From Telluribacter roseus (GTDB lineage Bacteria > Bacteroidota > Bacteroidia > Cytophagales > Spirosomataceae): a stretch of 64,000 nucleotides of DNA. The notes below the pieces were generated by a model. That model ran no database searches. It saw nothing but the letters and a program-made list of their open reading frames with translations, and was not told the DNA's origin. The translations under genes and the position numbers were made by a program. Positions 16,600-24,888 of this stretch are shown here, one piece after another. Within the stretch, counting starts at the first letter, position 1. The number at the start of each line of letters is the position of its first letter. Where the stretch lies: contig NZ_JAFEUV020000019.1 of NCBI RefSeq assembly GCF_017355915.2, forward strand, positions 1 to 64,000, in the 5' to 3' direction.

Positions 16600-16616
16600 A
16601 TAATTAGTCTAATTAT
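16600..16616. promoter_or_regulatory. perfect 8-1-8 palindrome at the transcript start
   Basis: ATAATTAGTCTAATTAT is a perfect inverted repeat immediately after the predicted start site. It is different from the Fur-like box at 16526. It could be the site of a second metal regulator (DtxR/MntR-like sites contain TTAG...CTAA) or a steric operator. Confidence 0.5.
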
Positions 16617-16627
16617 CTGATTCATAA

Positions 16628-19009
16628 ATGAGAATATTTACTCACCTCATAAGCCTTCTACTTCCTGCTTTACTTTTAGTAACCTATGTACCTCAGGCCT
16701 CTGCCCAATCAGCGCAGGGTAGTATCCGGGGAACGGTAACCTCTACGGGCGGTCAGCCGGTATATCCGGCCACAGTATCCCTGAAGAGGAGCAATACTGG
16801 AACCGTAACCAGCGAGACGGGTGAGTTCGTACTGAATAACCTGGAAGCTGGTACCTATACGCTGGTACTATCAGCGGTAGGGTTCGGAGCGGTAGAGAAA
16901 AGCGTACGGGTAAGCAGTGGACAAGCCAGCACCGTAGAGATAGCAATGCCCTCCACCATCGAGCAGCTGAGTGAGGTAGTCGTAACAGCCAGCCGCAAGC
17001 CCGAAAGTGTAAAAGAGGTACCTTCGGCCATGACCATCGTGGGGCGCCGCCAGATCCAGGAGCAGGTAGCCATGAACGCCGACATTACCAATGTACTGCA
17101 GTATACAGTACCGGGTCTGGCTATAGCCACCGGCCGCAGCTCCAATACCGGCCAGACCCTCCGGGGCCGTCAGGTACTGGTACTGATAGATGGCGTTCCG
17201 CAGTCGACACCGCTCCGCAACGGCGGCCGCGACCTTCGCACCATCGACCCTTCGGCCATTGAGCGCATCGAAGTCATCAAAGGAGCTACTTCTATCTACG
17301 GCAACGGTGCCGACGGAGGTATCATCAACTACATCACCAAGCGCCCCGACAGCAACCAACCCCTGAGCGGGCAGACCTGGGCGGGCATCACCAGTGGCTT
17401 AGCCAATAACAACAGCGAGACGATGGGGTACCGGCTGAGCCAGCAGTTTACGGGCCGGAGCAACCAGTTTGATTACGTATTTAACGGTACCTACGAGCGG
17501 ACCGGCCTGCTCAGAGATGCCAATGGTATAGCCATTTCGCCTTTCTATAATACGGGGCAAATGAACAACTACAACGTGCTGGGTAAGATTGGCTACTCCA
17601 TCTCCAATAAGCAGCGCGTTGAAGCCATGTACAACTACTTTGCGGCCAAGTCGGACCTGCAGTATGTGGAGCAGCTGGGTAAATACGGACAGGAGCCCTC
17701 GATTGGTATTCCTTCGTCGGATGCTATTCCGGGTACACCACAGGGTACTCCTTACAATCATAACGCTACCCTGCGGTACAGCTACGATCAGATAGTAGGG
17801 GGTACGGGCCTGGAGGTAGTGCTGTACGCGCAAAGTTTCCGGACGGTGTACGGCTACGAAGCTCAGTACTTTGAAGGAGGCGGTCAGTCTAATATTGTGT
17901 CGGATAAGAAAGGCCTTCGCCTGAACCTGAACACACCGCTGAAGCTTACCAGTAACATAGATGGGGAGCTGCTGTACGGAGCGGATCTGCTCAACGACCA
18001 GACGGCTCAGAAGCTGCAGGACGGCCGGTTCTGGACGCCCAATATGAACATGACCAACCTGGCTCCCTACGCGCAGCTGAAGCTGGACTTCTTCCGTAAC
18101 CTTACGCTGAAGGCTGGTGCCCGCTTTGAAAACATCCGGGTAGGGGTGTCGGACTTCACAACCATCCGGACCTACAACAACGCTAAGAGGATCTACGAAG
18201 GGGGCATTGCAGTAGGGGGCGGTGAGATTAACTACAACGCCTTCGTCGGTAACGTAGGGCTGCGCTATACCGGCTCCAATGCATTCCAGCCTTTTGTGAG
18301 CTTCTCTCAGGCGTTCTCTATTAACGAGCTGGGCCGTATCCTGCGTACCGCGCAGACGAGCATCATCGCTGATCTGAAAACTGAGCCGGTGATCGTTAAT
18401 AATTACGAGGCCGGCGTATCAGGTACTATCTCCAACTTCTTCCACTACGATGTGGCCTACTACCAGAGTTTCTCGGAGTTGGGAGCCTCTTACCGCCAGC
18501 AGGCCAGTGGTACTTTTGAGATCGTGCGGGCTCCCGAGAAGATATGGGGCTACGAAGTATCAGCTGATGTATCACCCACCCGCTACCTGACGCTGGGAGG
18601 CTCGTACAGCTTTGTAGAAGGCCAGACCGACAGCGACAACGATAGCTCTTACGATACCTACCTGGGTGGTGACCGTATCATGGCACCCAAGACTACAGTA
18701 TATGTACGTGTGCAGCCGCTTCCGGCTCTGGTGCTTAATTTCAACACGCTCGTTTCCGGCAGCCGCAATCGCTTCGCTCCCGGCGCCAATGGCCTGTATA
18801 CCTATGGCCGCGGTCCGGTGGAAAGCTTCACGCTGTTCAACTTCAACGGATCATATAGCTTCAACCCTAAGACTACGCTGTCGCTGGGTGTAGAGAACCT
18901 GCTGAATACCGACTACTATCCTGCTATATCACAGTGGGCGGCCCGTGATGCTGACTATATCAAGGCCCCCGGAAGAAGAGGCATGTTAACCTTATCCTAT
19001 AAATTCTGA
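16628..19009 (+). CDS. TonB-dependent siderophore-type receptor with carboxypeptidase-regulatory-like domain
   Basis: A 793-residue outer-membrane receptor. A signal peptide (1-27, ending PQASAQ) precedes a carboxypeptidase-regulatory-like domain (31-110, GSIRGTVTSTGGQPV). The plug follows (about 120-240: SEVVVTASRKPESVKEVPSAMTIVG, GRQVLVLIDGVPQ, IERIEVIKGATSIYGNGADGGIINYITK), then a 22-strand barrel ending in LTLSYKF with the terminal Phe needed for BAM insertion. It resembles ferric-siderophore receptors such as FhuA and FecA. It is followed after 5 bases by a PepSY membrane protein, a common partner that reduces imported iron. A Fur-like box precedes its promoter. The cognate siderophore cannot be inferred. 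Confidence 0.92.
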   Translation: MRIFTHLISLLLPALLLVTYVPQASAQSAQGSIRGTVTSTGGQPVYPATVSLKRSNTGTVTSETGEFVLNNLEAGTYTLVLSAVGFGAVEKSVRVSSGQASTVEIAMPSTIEQLSEVVVTASRKPESVKEVPSAMTIVGRRQIQEQVAMNADITNVLQYTVPGLAIATGRSSNTGQTLRGRQVLVLIDGVPQSTPLRNGGRDLRTIDPSAIERIEVIKGATSIYGNGADGGIINYITKRPDSNQPLSGQTWAGITSGLANNNSETMGYRLSQQFTGRSNQFDYVFNGTYERTGLLRDANGIAISPFYNTGQMNNYNVLGKIGYSISNKQRVEAMYNYFAAKSDLQYVEQLGKYGQEPSIGIPSSDAIPGTPQGTPYNHNATLRYSYDQIVGGTGLEVVLYAQSFRTVYGYEAQYFEGGGQSNIVSDKKGLRLNLNTPLKLTSNIDGELLYGADLLNDQTAQKLQDGRFWTPNMNMTNLAPYAQLKLDFFRNLTLKAGARFENIRVGVSDFTTIRTYNNAKRIYEGGIAVGGGEINYNAFVGNVGLRYTGSNAFQPFVSFSQAFSINELGRILRTAQTSIIADLKTEPVIVNNYEAGVSGTISNFFHYDVAYYQSFSELGASYRQQASGTFEIVRAPEKIWGYEVSADVSPTRYLTLGGSYSFVEGQTDSDNDSSYDTYLGGDRIMAPKTTVYVRVQPLPALVLNFNTLVSGSRNRFAPGANGLYTYGRGPVESFTLFNFNGSYSFNPKTTLSLGVENLLNTDYYPAISQWAARDADYIKAPGRRGMLTLSYKF

Positions 19010-19014
19010 TACTG

Positions 19015-20106
19015 ATGAAACGTCTAAGGAAGCTGGTTGCTCCGGTACATCTATGGTTAGGGCTCCTGTCAGGTACCATCATGGTGATAGTAGCCGTGAC
19101 GGGTTGTATCTGGGCCTTTGAGGAAGAAATCCGCTACGCTACACAGCGGGAGATTTTATTCGTAGAACCCCAAATGGATGCTCCCCGCGCTACGGTGGAG
19201 CAGATCGTTGCCTCGCTGGATAAGCTGGAAGGAGTCAAGATCAATCAAATCCGCTTCTTTGGCAATCCCGAAAAAACCGTCAATGTCTATACCAAGGACA
19301 AGCAGCTCATAACGCTGAACCCGTATAATGCTCAGGTGATTTCTGTACGCAGTACGCAGGACGATGTCATGTCAACCATCCTGAGCCTGCACCGGACGCT
19401 GCTCCTGGGTGATATAGGCAAAAAGATTATCTACTGGAATACGTGGGTATTTATAGTAATGCTGGTGACGGGCCTGGTACTGTGGGCGCCCCGCAAACTG
19501 ACTCAGTGGTCTAAGTACTTCACCATCCGTAACTGCGGCAACAAGAAAGTCTATAACTACAAGATCCATTCCGTAGGGGGTATGTACGCAGTACCATTTC
19601 TTCTTCTGATCGCTATTACCGGTCTGAGCATTGCGTCTCATAAAGCGTCGAAAGATGAGGTGAAGTCGGTTATACGTCCGGTGGCTCATCCTGAGCAGCT
19701 GGCTGACGCGGCGCTGCAATCCGTGTGGAAAGGCGAGCCGTACGAAAGCATCCGGGTAATTCCGGCCAAGGACAGCACGGACCTGCTACGCATCATGATC
19801 CGCTATGAGACCAGCAGCCTGCGCAAGGAAAGCAACTTCGGCTTCGACCAGTACTCAGGAGAGTTATTAATGGCTAAGCGTTATACGGAGCAGTCGGGCT
19901 GGGACCGGTTCTGGAAGTCGGATTTTGAGATACACACCGGCCGCATCTGGGGCCTGGGCGGTAAGATACTGGCCTTCTGTACCGGGCTGATGGCACTGGT
20001 ACTGCCTGTCAGTGGCTTTTTGATCTGGTTCTGGAAGCGTCGTTCGTCGAAGGTAGTTGTGCGGAAGAAAACAGGTCGGAAGGTACCGTCCGCGCAGGCT
20101 GTTTAG
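19015..20106 (+). CDS. PepSY-associated TM helix protein (PiuB-like, putative ferric-siderophore reductase)
   Basis: A 363-residue inner-membrane protein. Four membrane spans are visible near 18-38 (LLSGTIMVIVAVTGCIWAF), 142-162 (IYWNTWVFIVMLVTGLVLW), 193-210 (FLLLIAITGLSIAS) and 325-348 (FCTGLMALVLPVSGFLIWFW). Periplasmic PepSY segments lie between them. Conserved His residues near the spans (VHLWLGL, LHRTLLL, KIHSVGGMY, IHTGRIWG) suit heme ligation. The family accompanies ferric-siderophore receptors and is thought to reduce Fe(III)-siderophore in the periplasm. It begins 5 bases after the receptor gene and shares its promoter. The C-terminus is strongly basic. Confidence 0.88.
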   Translation: MKRLRKLVAPVHLWLGLLSGTIMVIVAVTGCIWAFEEEIRYATQREILFVEPQMDAPRATVEQIVASLDKLEGVKINQIRFFGNPEKTVNVYTKDKQLITLNPYNAQVISVRSTQDDVMSTILSLHRTLLLGDIGKKIIYWNTWVFIVMLVTGLVLWAPRKLTQWSKYFTIRNCGNKKVYNYKIHSVGGMYAVPFLLLIAITGLSIASHKASKDEVKSVIRPVAHPEQLADAALQSVWKGEPYESIRVIPAKDSTDLLRIMIRYETSSLRKESNFGFDQYSGELLMAKRYTEQSGWDRFWKSDFEIHTGRIWGLGGKILAFCTGLMALVLPVSGFLIWFWKRRSSKVVVRKKTGRKVPSAQAV

Positions 20107-20118
20107 AAAGATTCAAAA
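20102..20118. promoter_or_regulatory. Fur-like box overlapping the PepSY gene stop
   Basis: TTTAGAAA-G-ATTCAAAA has the same 8-1-8 form as the boxes at 16526 and 20135, with two deviations from a perfect repeat. It lies upstream of the promoter for the small Cys-rich gene. Confidence 0.45.
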
Positions 20119-20134
20119 TAAATGACGCAAATCA

Positions 20135-20165
20135 TTTGGACTGATTCTAAATAAGCTTACTTTTG
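20135..20165 (+). promoter_or_regulatory. promoter with overlapping Fur-like operator for the small Cys/Lys-rich gene
   Basis: TTTG (20135-20138), 19 bases, then TACTTTTG (20158-20165) is a consensus-quality Bacteroidota promoter. The Fur-like repeat TTTGGACT-G-ATTCTAAA (20135-20151) covers the -33 element. The predicted start near 20172 lies downstream of the possible TTG start at 20163, which supports translation from the ATG at 20187. Confidence 0.7.
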
Positions 20166-20186
20166 CATAAAATTATTCCATTGAAC

Positions 20187-20348
20187 ATGAACTACTTCCA
20201 AGCTTCTGATGTGGTTGCCAACGTAGGTGAAGACAAGCCCTGGTCGTTATCGTTGGTAGAGAATGAGTGTTGTGCGCTGAAGAAATGCTGCAAGAACTAT
20301 AAGAAAAAAGGGAAGTACTGCAAAAAATGCCCTAAGAAGGACGACTAA
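20187..20348 (+). CDS. 53-residue Cys/Lys-rich small protein of unknown function
   Basis: From the ATG at 20187 the protein is 53 residues, beginning MNYFQASDVVANVGEDKPW. The second half is dominated by Lys with six Cys in the pattern CC-x4-CC-x8-C-x2-C, ending PKKDD. No signal peptide or membrane span is present, so it should be cytoplasmic. The Cys spacing suggests a small metal or iron-sulfur site or a zinc knuckle; the Lys content suggests nucleic-acid or acidic-partner binding. It lies directly after the TonB receptor/PepSY operon but has its own promoter overlapped by a Fur-like box and its own strong terminator. It is probably a separate, highly expressed iron-responsive transcript. 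I do not recognise a characterised family. Confidence 0.8.
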   Translation: MNYFQASDVVANVGEDKPWSLSLVENECCALKKCCKNYKKKGKYCKKCPKKDD

Positions 20349-20378
20349 GAGCGTCAGTACCTTTATCTAAGATATTTA

Positions 20379-20417
20379 CAAAAGCGGGAGACCTGATAGA
20401 CAGGTCTCCCGCTTTTG
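20379..20417 (+). terminator. strong intrinsic terminator after the small Cys/Lys-rich gene
   Basis: A perfect 17-bp stem (20379-20395 with 20401-20417) around the loop ATAGA, ending in a T-run. It isolates the small gene as its own transcript. Confidence 0.9.
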
Positions 20418-20464
20418 GCTTCTATACTACTCTTTCTAATCCGGCTCCGATACTCCAAATAAAG

Positions 20465-20491
20465 TTAGTGGGGATAAGGAGTCCCCACTAA
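20465..20491 (-). terminator. hairpin terminator of the LolA-like gene
   Basis: TTAGTGGGGA (20465-20474) pairs with TCCCCACTAA (20482-20491). On the minus strand it follows the stop at 20511 and is followed by CTTTATTT. Confidence 0.65.
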
Positions 20492-20510
20492 GCTTAACCA
20501 ATCAATCATT

Positions 20511-21227
20511 CTACCTCGAGGATTTCTTAAATAGCTTCTCATCCACCGGAACATTTACTTTAATCTTATCATTTACGAACGTCAGCGTTCCCATTTGTCC
20601 ACCGGCTATCTCTATAATCTTGGGAAACTTGATGCCCTCGATGTCCTTGTAGTCGGAGTAGAATAGCTCGCCCGGCTGTCCGTCCATGGTCGTTACTTTC
20701 ACCTTGCTGATGAGGTAGGTTGTAGCGTCGAGGTACTGTTCCACTACCTGTCCGGCCGGGGTTGTGACTTTCAGGTGGTAGGTATCCTTCCGGTCTACCT
20801 TTTCCTTGCCCAGCAGTTCTATCTGGCTGCCCTTTTCCTTATAGCCAAACAGCGGAAAGGGGTCAAGTTCCCCCGCCTGCTGCTTCACGACCTCGGCGGG
20901 CATATCTTCGGGATCACCCGTGCCACCCATCATGGACGGGCGAATCATCCAGCCGGTTGAGCCGTCTACTACCTGTACCATCGCATTACCCATCACTGAC
21001 GACTCCGACCGCATCGACTTCCCAACTACTACCGATACTTTCATCGGGATATCCATCCCATTGATGGAGAGGGAGCGTTCGGTTACCAGCGTTTTTACAC
21101 CCGCCAGTTTATCGGCGCCGCCCAGCGCAGCTACGTGTTTGTCGACCAGTTCGTCCACCGTTTGGGCAAATGTGCTCAGGGAGAATAAAGCGGCCACCGC
21201 CGTGACCATAAGTTTTTTGGCTTGCAT
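20511..21227 (-). CDS. LolA-like exported protein (outer membrane lipoprotein-sorting fold)
   Basis: A 238-residue protein with a Sec signal peptide (1-21, ending LSTFA). A short helix VDELVDKHVAALGGADKLAGVKTLVTE precedes a long antiparallel half-barrel of beta strands, as in LolA/LppX-type proteins. The ending LFKKSSR shows no anchor, so it is probably periplasmic. Relatives in Bacteroidota are often found beside M16 peptidases or TonB receptors. Here the upstream neighbour on the same strand is an OMP receptor 105 bases away, so a joint role in outer-membrane assembly or lipid handling is possible but unproven. Confidence 0.75.
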   Translation of the reverse strand: MQAKKLMVTAVAALFSLSTFAQTVDELVDKHVAALGGADKLAGVKTLVTERSLSINGMDIPMKVSVVVGKSMRSESSVMGNAMVQVVDGSTGWMIRPSMMGGTGDPEDMPAEVVKQQAGELDPFPLFGYKEKGSQIELLGKEKVDRKDTYHLKVTTPAGQVVEQYLDATTYLISKVKVTTMDGQPGELFYSDYKDIEGIKFPKIIEIAGGQMGTLTFVNDKIKVNVPVDEKLFKKSSR

Positions 21228-21332
21228 GGGTTGTATAATTGTTAGAGTTGATCAATACTTTAGATAGGCAGACGAGGTAGTGATGTGGCCTGTGTGGTAC
21301 CTGGGCTACGCTCGTCCGCCGTAAGCGAATTA

Positions 21333-23930
21333 TTATCTGGGAGTACCTCCGCCGGGAGTACCTGCAGGTTGTTGCGTTTGGGCGCCGCCGTCACTTTTGA
21401 CATCGTCGTTACTAACCGACTTCGCTCTCTTCTTTGGTGCGCTCGCAGTCATTTTACCTATTTTGTAAGTGAAGGTCATCCGGACGCCCCGGTTGTACAG
21501 GTAGGCATTGCTTACCTGCGAGAACTGAGCCGAGTTGAGCGTGGAATGGATGTTAAACCGGTTGCTCAGGAAGTTTTCGGCGGCTAAGCCCAGGCTACCT
21601 TTCTTATTAGCAAAGTCCTTCTTCACACCCAGTGAGTAGAAACCAAAGCCTCCCTGACGCCCCTGTAGCTGTACCTGTGACCCCTGCATAAATCCGAAGG
21701 CCTGGGCACCCCAGCCGTTTCCAAACTGAGCCGAAGCAAAGCTTCCTCCACCTACGGTAAAGCCCGTGTTGGTAACCGTAGCCGATGCCCCGTCCAGACC
21801 CATCGCCTGACCCGTAAGGCTGGTGTAGAAGCTGTTCAGGAACATACCGATGGAGATCTTGGAAGTTACGGCTATGTTGGCAAAGATGTTGGTACCGTAG
21901 GCGTGCTGTTTTCCGATGTTCTGGTAGGTAGTAACTATAGCGCCCACCAGTGTATCTGAGGCCTGACTCACCTGCGTAATGGCGTTGTTAGTAGAGCGGC
22001 CAAAGAAGGTGGCATTGATAAAGGTCTTCTTGATGGTGCGGCTCAGGCCCAGCTCGAAGTTGTTGGTCAGTTCGGGGCTTAGCGAAGGATTACCAATCGT
22101 GATGTTCTGTGGGTTGGCCGCGTTGAAGTTCGGGTTGAGCTGCTGCAGACCCGGACGCTGGATCCGGCGGTTATAGCCCAGCTTCACGGTAGTACCACTG
22201 ATGGTCTTGGAAGCGTTCAGGCTGGGTACCAGTACCCCGTAGTTGCCTACACCCAGGTTACCTCCTTCGCGGGTACTGGCGTCGATAAAGGTATGCTCGT
22301 AGCGTAGTCCTCCCTTCAAGGTGTAGCGATTCTTGGTGGTGTAAGTGTAGGAGCTATAAGCCGCCGCGATGTTCTGGTGGTACAGAAGCTCGCCCGAAGT
22401 ACCGTTATTCTCCGTTATAAAACCACCCGTTGGGCCCGCTATCAGGTAGCGATAGTCGCTGTTTACCTGACGAATAATGCCCTTGGCTCCTATCTCGAAT
22501 AGCTGGTTGCGCTTGATGGGTGTCTGGTAGTCAGTCTGTATGGTGATCTCCTGGTTCAGGTTTTTATTCAGGTTTTTCTGGCGACCTGTCAGTTCGTTAG
22601 CGTCTCCCAGCAGGTTTGCGTCGAAGTTGTTGGTCAGGTTGTTGCGGCTGTACAGCGTCGAAATGCTCCACTCCTGGCCGGGCTTGAAGGTACGCAGGTA
22701 ATCGAGGTTGGCATCCAGAGTACCCGATAGGTTCTTAACATCTACCGAACGGGTCGAAGTGGCATCCAGAATACCATTTGAATATAGCTGGGAAGTGAGG
22801 TTCTGCTGGTTGAGCATGTTACGTGCTCCAAAGCGTACACCGGCCGTCAGGCTCTGGTTAGGAGTCAGGTCGTAATCGAAGCCCAGGCTGTAATTAGCGA
22901 ACATACCCGAGGTGTTGCCTTTCCCATTCTGACTGCTTAAAGTAGGTATGCCGTTGGCAAAGCTGGTTTGCTCGAGGCTGTACAGGGTAGGCGTGTTGTA
23001 GCTGATACGTCCCATGCCTCCCAGGTTGAAGCCAATCTTACCCTTGCGGTAGTTACCATTCAGGCCCAACATGGAGCCGCGGTTCCCTACGCCCGAGTCC
23101 ACATTCAGGTTCAGGCCCTGGAGGCTGTTCTTCTTGGTGATGATATTGATAATTCCACCCGTTCCTTCGGCATCGTACTTGGCCGAGGGGCTGGTGATTA
23201 CTTCTACGGATTTGATCTGGTCGGCAGGTATCTGCTTCAGCGCATCGGCTACACTGCTGGCTACGATGGTGGAGGGCTTGTTGTTGATTAGTACCCGTAT
23301 GTTCTGGCTGCCGCGTATCGACACGTTTCCATCCAGATCCACCGTCAGCAGGGGGACCTTACGCAGTACATCCGCGGCATCGCCGCCTTTGGACGTAATA
23401 TCTTTTTCAGCATTGAACACCAGGCGGTCCACCTTTTCTTCGATCAGCGCGGCCTGTCCCGTTACGGTGACCTCATCCAGTTGTTTTACGCTCGAGTTCA
23501 GCTTGATCGCGCCCAGCTCTAGGTTCTGTCCATCGGTTAGGGTGAGGTTGTCGATGGTGGTATTCTCGAACCCCACGAACGTGATCAGCAGGTTGTAATT
23601 ACCGGCCGGGAGCTTCTGTAGGGAGAACCTCCCCTTTTCGTCAGCAACGGTACCGTCAATGGCTTTGTTAGTAGCCATATCATATAGGGCGATGGAAGCA
23701 TACTCAACCGGCTTGGCCTCGGTAGCATCCACAACCTGTCCCGCTATCTTGCCACTGCCTTTGGGAGCTTCGGCCCCGGCGGTACCGGGTAGGGCTTTGG
23801 GCTGAGCGGTGCCTCCGCCCATCATGGGGATCTGGGCTTGGGCTACCATAGTACTTCCCGCAAAGAGAAGGAAGAAGAACGAACGGGCTATCCGTTGGCT
23901 GAGGCGCGAAGAAAAGGTTGATGTGTTCAT
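21333..23930 (-). CDS. outer membrane beta-barrel receptor (OMP_b-brl_3 type) with Gly/Pro-rich tail
   Basis: An 865-residue outer-membrane protein, related in architecture to the receptor at 5729-8263. It has a signal peptide (about 1-32), a Gly/Pro-rich stretch, a carboxypeptidase-regulatory-like domain (about 60-150, SGKIAGQVVDATEAKPVEYASIAL) and a plug-like domain (DVLRKVPLLTVDLDGNVSIRGSQ, IKSVEVITSPSAKYDAEGTGGIINI). The barrel is followed by a low-complexity tail (SDGGAQTQQPAGTPGGGTPR) after the last strand. The extension past the usual terminal aromatic residue is odd, since BAM recognises the end of the barrel. Substrate unknown. A LytTR two-component pair lies just upstream on the same strand. 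Confidence 0.87.
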   Translation of the reverse strand: MNTSTFSSRLSQRIARSFFFLLFAGSTMVAQAQIPMMGGGTAQPKALPGTAGAEAPKGSGKIAGQVVDATEAKPVEYASIALYDMATNKAIDGTVADEKGRFSLQKLPAGNYNLLITFVGFENTTIDNLTLTDGQNLELGAIKLNSSVKQLDEVTVTGQAALIEEKVDRLVFNAEKDITSKGGDAADVLRKVPLLTVDLDGNVSIRGSQNIRVLINNKPSTIVASSVADALKQIPADQIKSVEVITSPSAKYDAEGTGGIINIITKKNSLQGLNLNVDSGVGNRGSMLGLNGNYRKGKIGFNLGGMGRISYNTPTLYSLEQTSFANGIPTLSSQNGKGNTSGMFANYSLGFDYDLTPNQSLTAGVRFGARNMLNQQNLTSQLYSNGILDATSTRSVDVKNLSGTLDANLDYLRTFKPGQEWSISTLYSRNNLTNNFDANLLGDANELTGRQKNLNKNLNQEITIQTDYQTPIKRNQLFEIGAKGIIRQVNSDYRYLIAGPTGGFITENNGTSGELLYHQNIAAAYSSYTYTTKNRYTLKGGLRYEHTFIDASTREGGNLGVGNYGVLVPSLNASKTISGTTVKLGYNRRIQRPGLQQLNPNFNAANPQNITIGNPSLSPELTNNFELGLSRTIKKTFINATFFGRSTNNAITQVSQASDTLVGAIVTTYQNIGKQHAYGTNIFANIAVTSKISIGMFLNSFYTSLTGQAMGLDGASATVTNTGFTVGGGSFASAQFGNGWGAQAFGFMQGSQVQLQGRQGGFGFYSLGVKKDFANKKGSLGLAAENFLSNRFNIHSTLNSAQFSQVSNAYLYNRGVRMTFTYKIGKMTASAPKKRAKSVSNDDVKSDGGAQTQQPAGTPGGGTPR

Positions 23931-24060
23931 GACATTGCTTGTTTGTATGTCACAAAGTTCTTAACCCTTGCCAGCCTGTACCAATGGATCTTGCGGAGTG
24001 CCGGATTTTGGTGCTCGAGTCAGGTATATTGTCTGCTGAAAGCCTGTAAAAAGGCTGCGA

Positions 24061-24888
24061 TTATTTACCCAGCCACTCCTTAAAATCGGCGATCCGATCG
24101 CCGCTGACGAATACTTCGAAGCGCGATTTGGGCTCCAGTTCCAGCTTAAGCTTACCGGCGGAGTAGGCGGTGATGGAGCGGATAGCAGGCAGCGAAACCA
24201 GGAACTGGCGGTTCACCCGGAAGTACTGCTTCGGATCCAGGAGTTGGGTCAGCTTGTCCAGGCTGTACTCGACGGGTAAGTTGGTTCCTTCTTTTGTGAC
24301 CAGGAAAGAAATGCGTTCGTCCAGGAAGAAGTAGGCGATGTCTGCCGTTTCGACGCTCCATATCCTGGGCCCCACCGATACCATAAACCGCTCCTTATAG
24401 GAGGTTTCCCTGGGAGGGTTCAGCATACGCAGCAGCGCATCCAGGTCAGGAACCGGGATCGGTGGAGCAGGTGGTGCGGATGGTGCTGATGGTTCAGCTG
24501 CTGCGGGGTTGTACTGCTGCCGAAGGGACTTGAACTTATCAATGGCCGCGGCCAGCTCCTCGTAGTTGAGCGGTTTGAGCAGGTAATCGATGCTATTGAC
24601 CTTGAAGGCCTGCAGTAGGTACTCATCAAAGGCCGTGGTGAAAATGATTGGCTTCGTTAGCTTGAGCTGCTCAATGACCCGAAACGCCAGCCCATCCTGC
24701 AGGTGTATATCCATAAACACCAAGTCTACGGGTGCCGACTGATCGGATTCCTGCTGACGAAACCAGTCCACGGCTTTTTCTACGGAGGGCAGCGTGGCTA
24801 CGACCTTGATGGTAGAGTCATACTTTTTGAGCAGGCTTTCCAGCCGCTGGGCCGTTAGCCGCTCATCTTCCAGAATAACTACATTCAT
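24061..24888 (-). CDS. LytTR family response regulator
   Basis: A 275-residue protein. The receiver domain (1-120) carries acidic residues in VVILEDERLTAQ, the phospho-acceptor Asp60 in LVFMDIHLQDGL, TTAFDEYLLQAF and the switch Lys in LLKPLNYEEL. An Ala/Pro-rich linker (about 132-150) leads to a C-terminal LytTR DNA-binding domain (about 168-275, VETADIAYFFLDERISFLVTK, QYFRVNRQFLVSLPAI). It overlaps the histidine kinase gene by four bases (ATGA), so the two are translated together. Targets are unknown; the adjacent OMP receptor is one candidate. Confidence 0.92.
   Translation of the reverse strand: MNVVILEDERLTAQRLESLLKKYDSTIKVVATLPSVEKAVDWFRQQESDQSAPVDLVFMDIHLQDGLAFRVIEQLKLTKPIIFTTAFDEYLLQAFKVNSIDYLLKPLNYEELAAAIDKFKSLRQQYNPAAAEPSAPSAPPAPPIPVPDLDALLRMLNPPRETSYKERFMVSVGPRIWSVETADIAYFFLDERISFLVTKEGTNLPVEYSLDKLTQLLDPKQYFRVNRQFLVSLPAIRSITAYSAGKLKLELEPKSRFEVFVSGDRIADFKEWLGK

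Noticed and set aside
20163-20186. TTG start at 20163 for the small Cys-rich protein
   Set aside because: It overlaps the -7 box and lies upstream of the predicted transcript start; ATG 20187 fits better.
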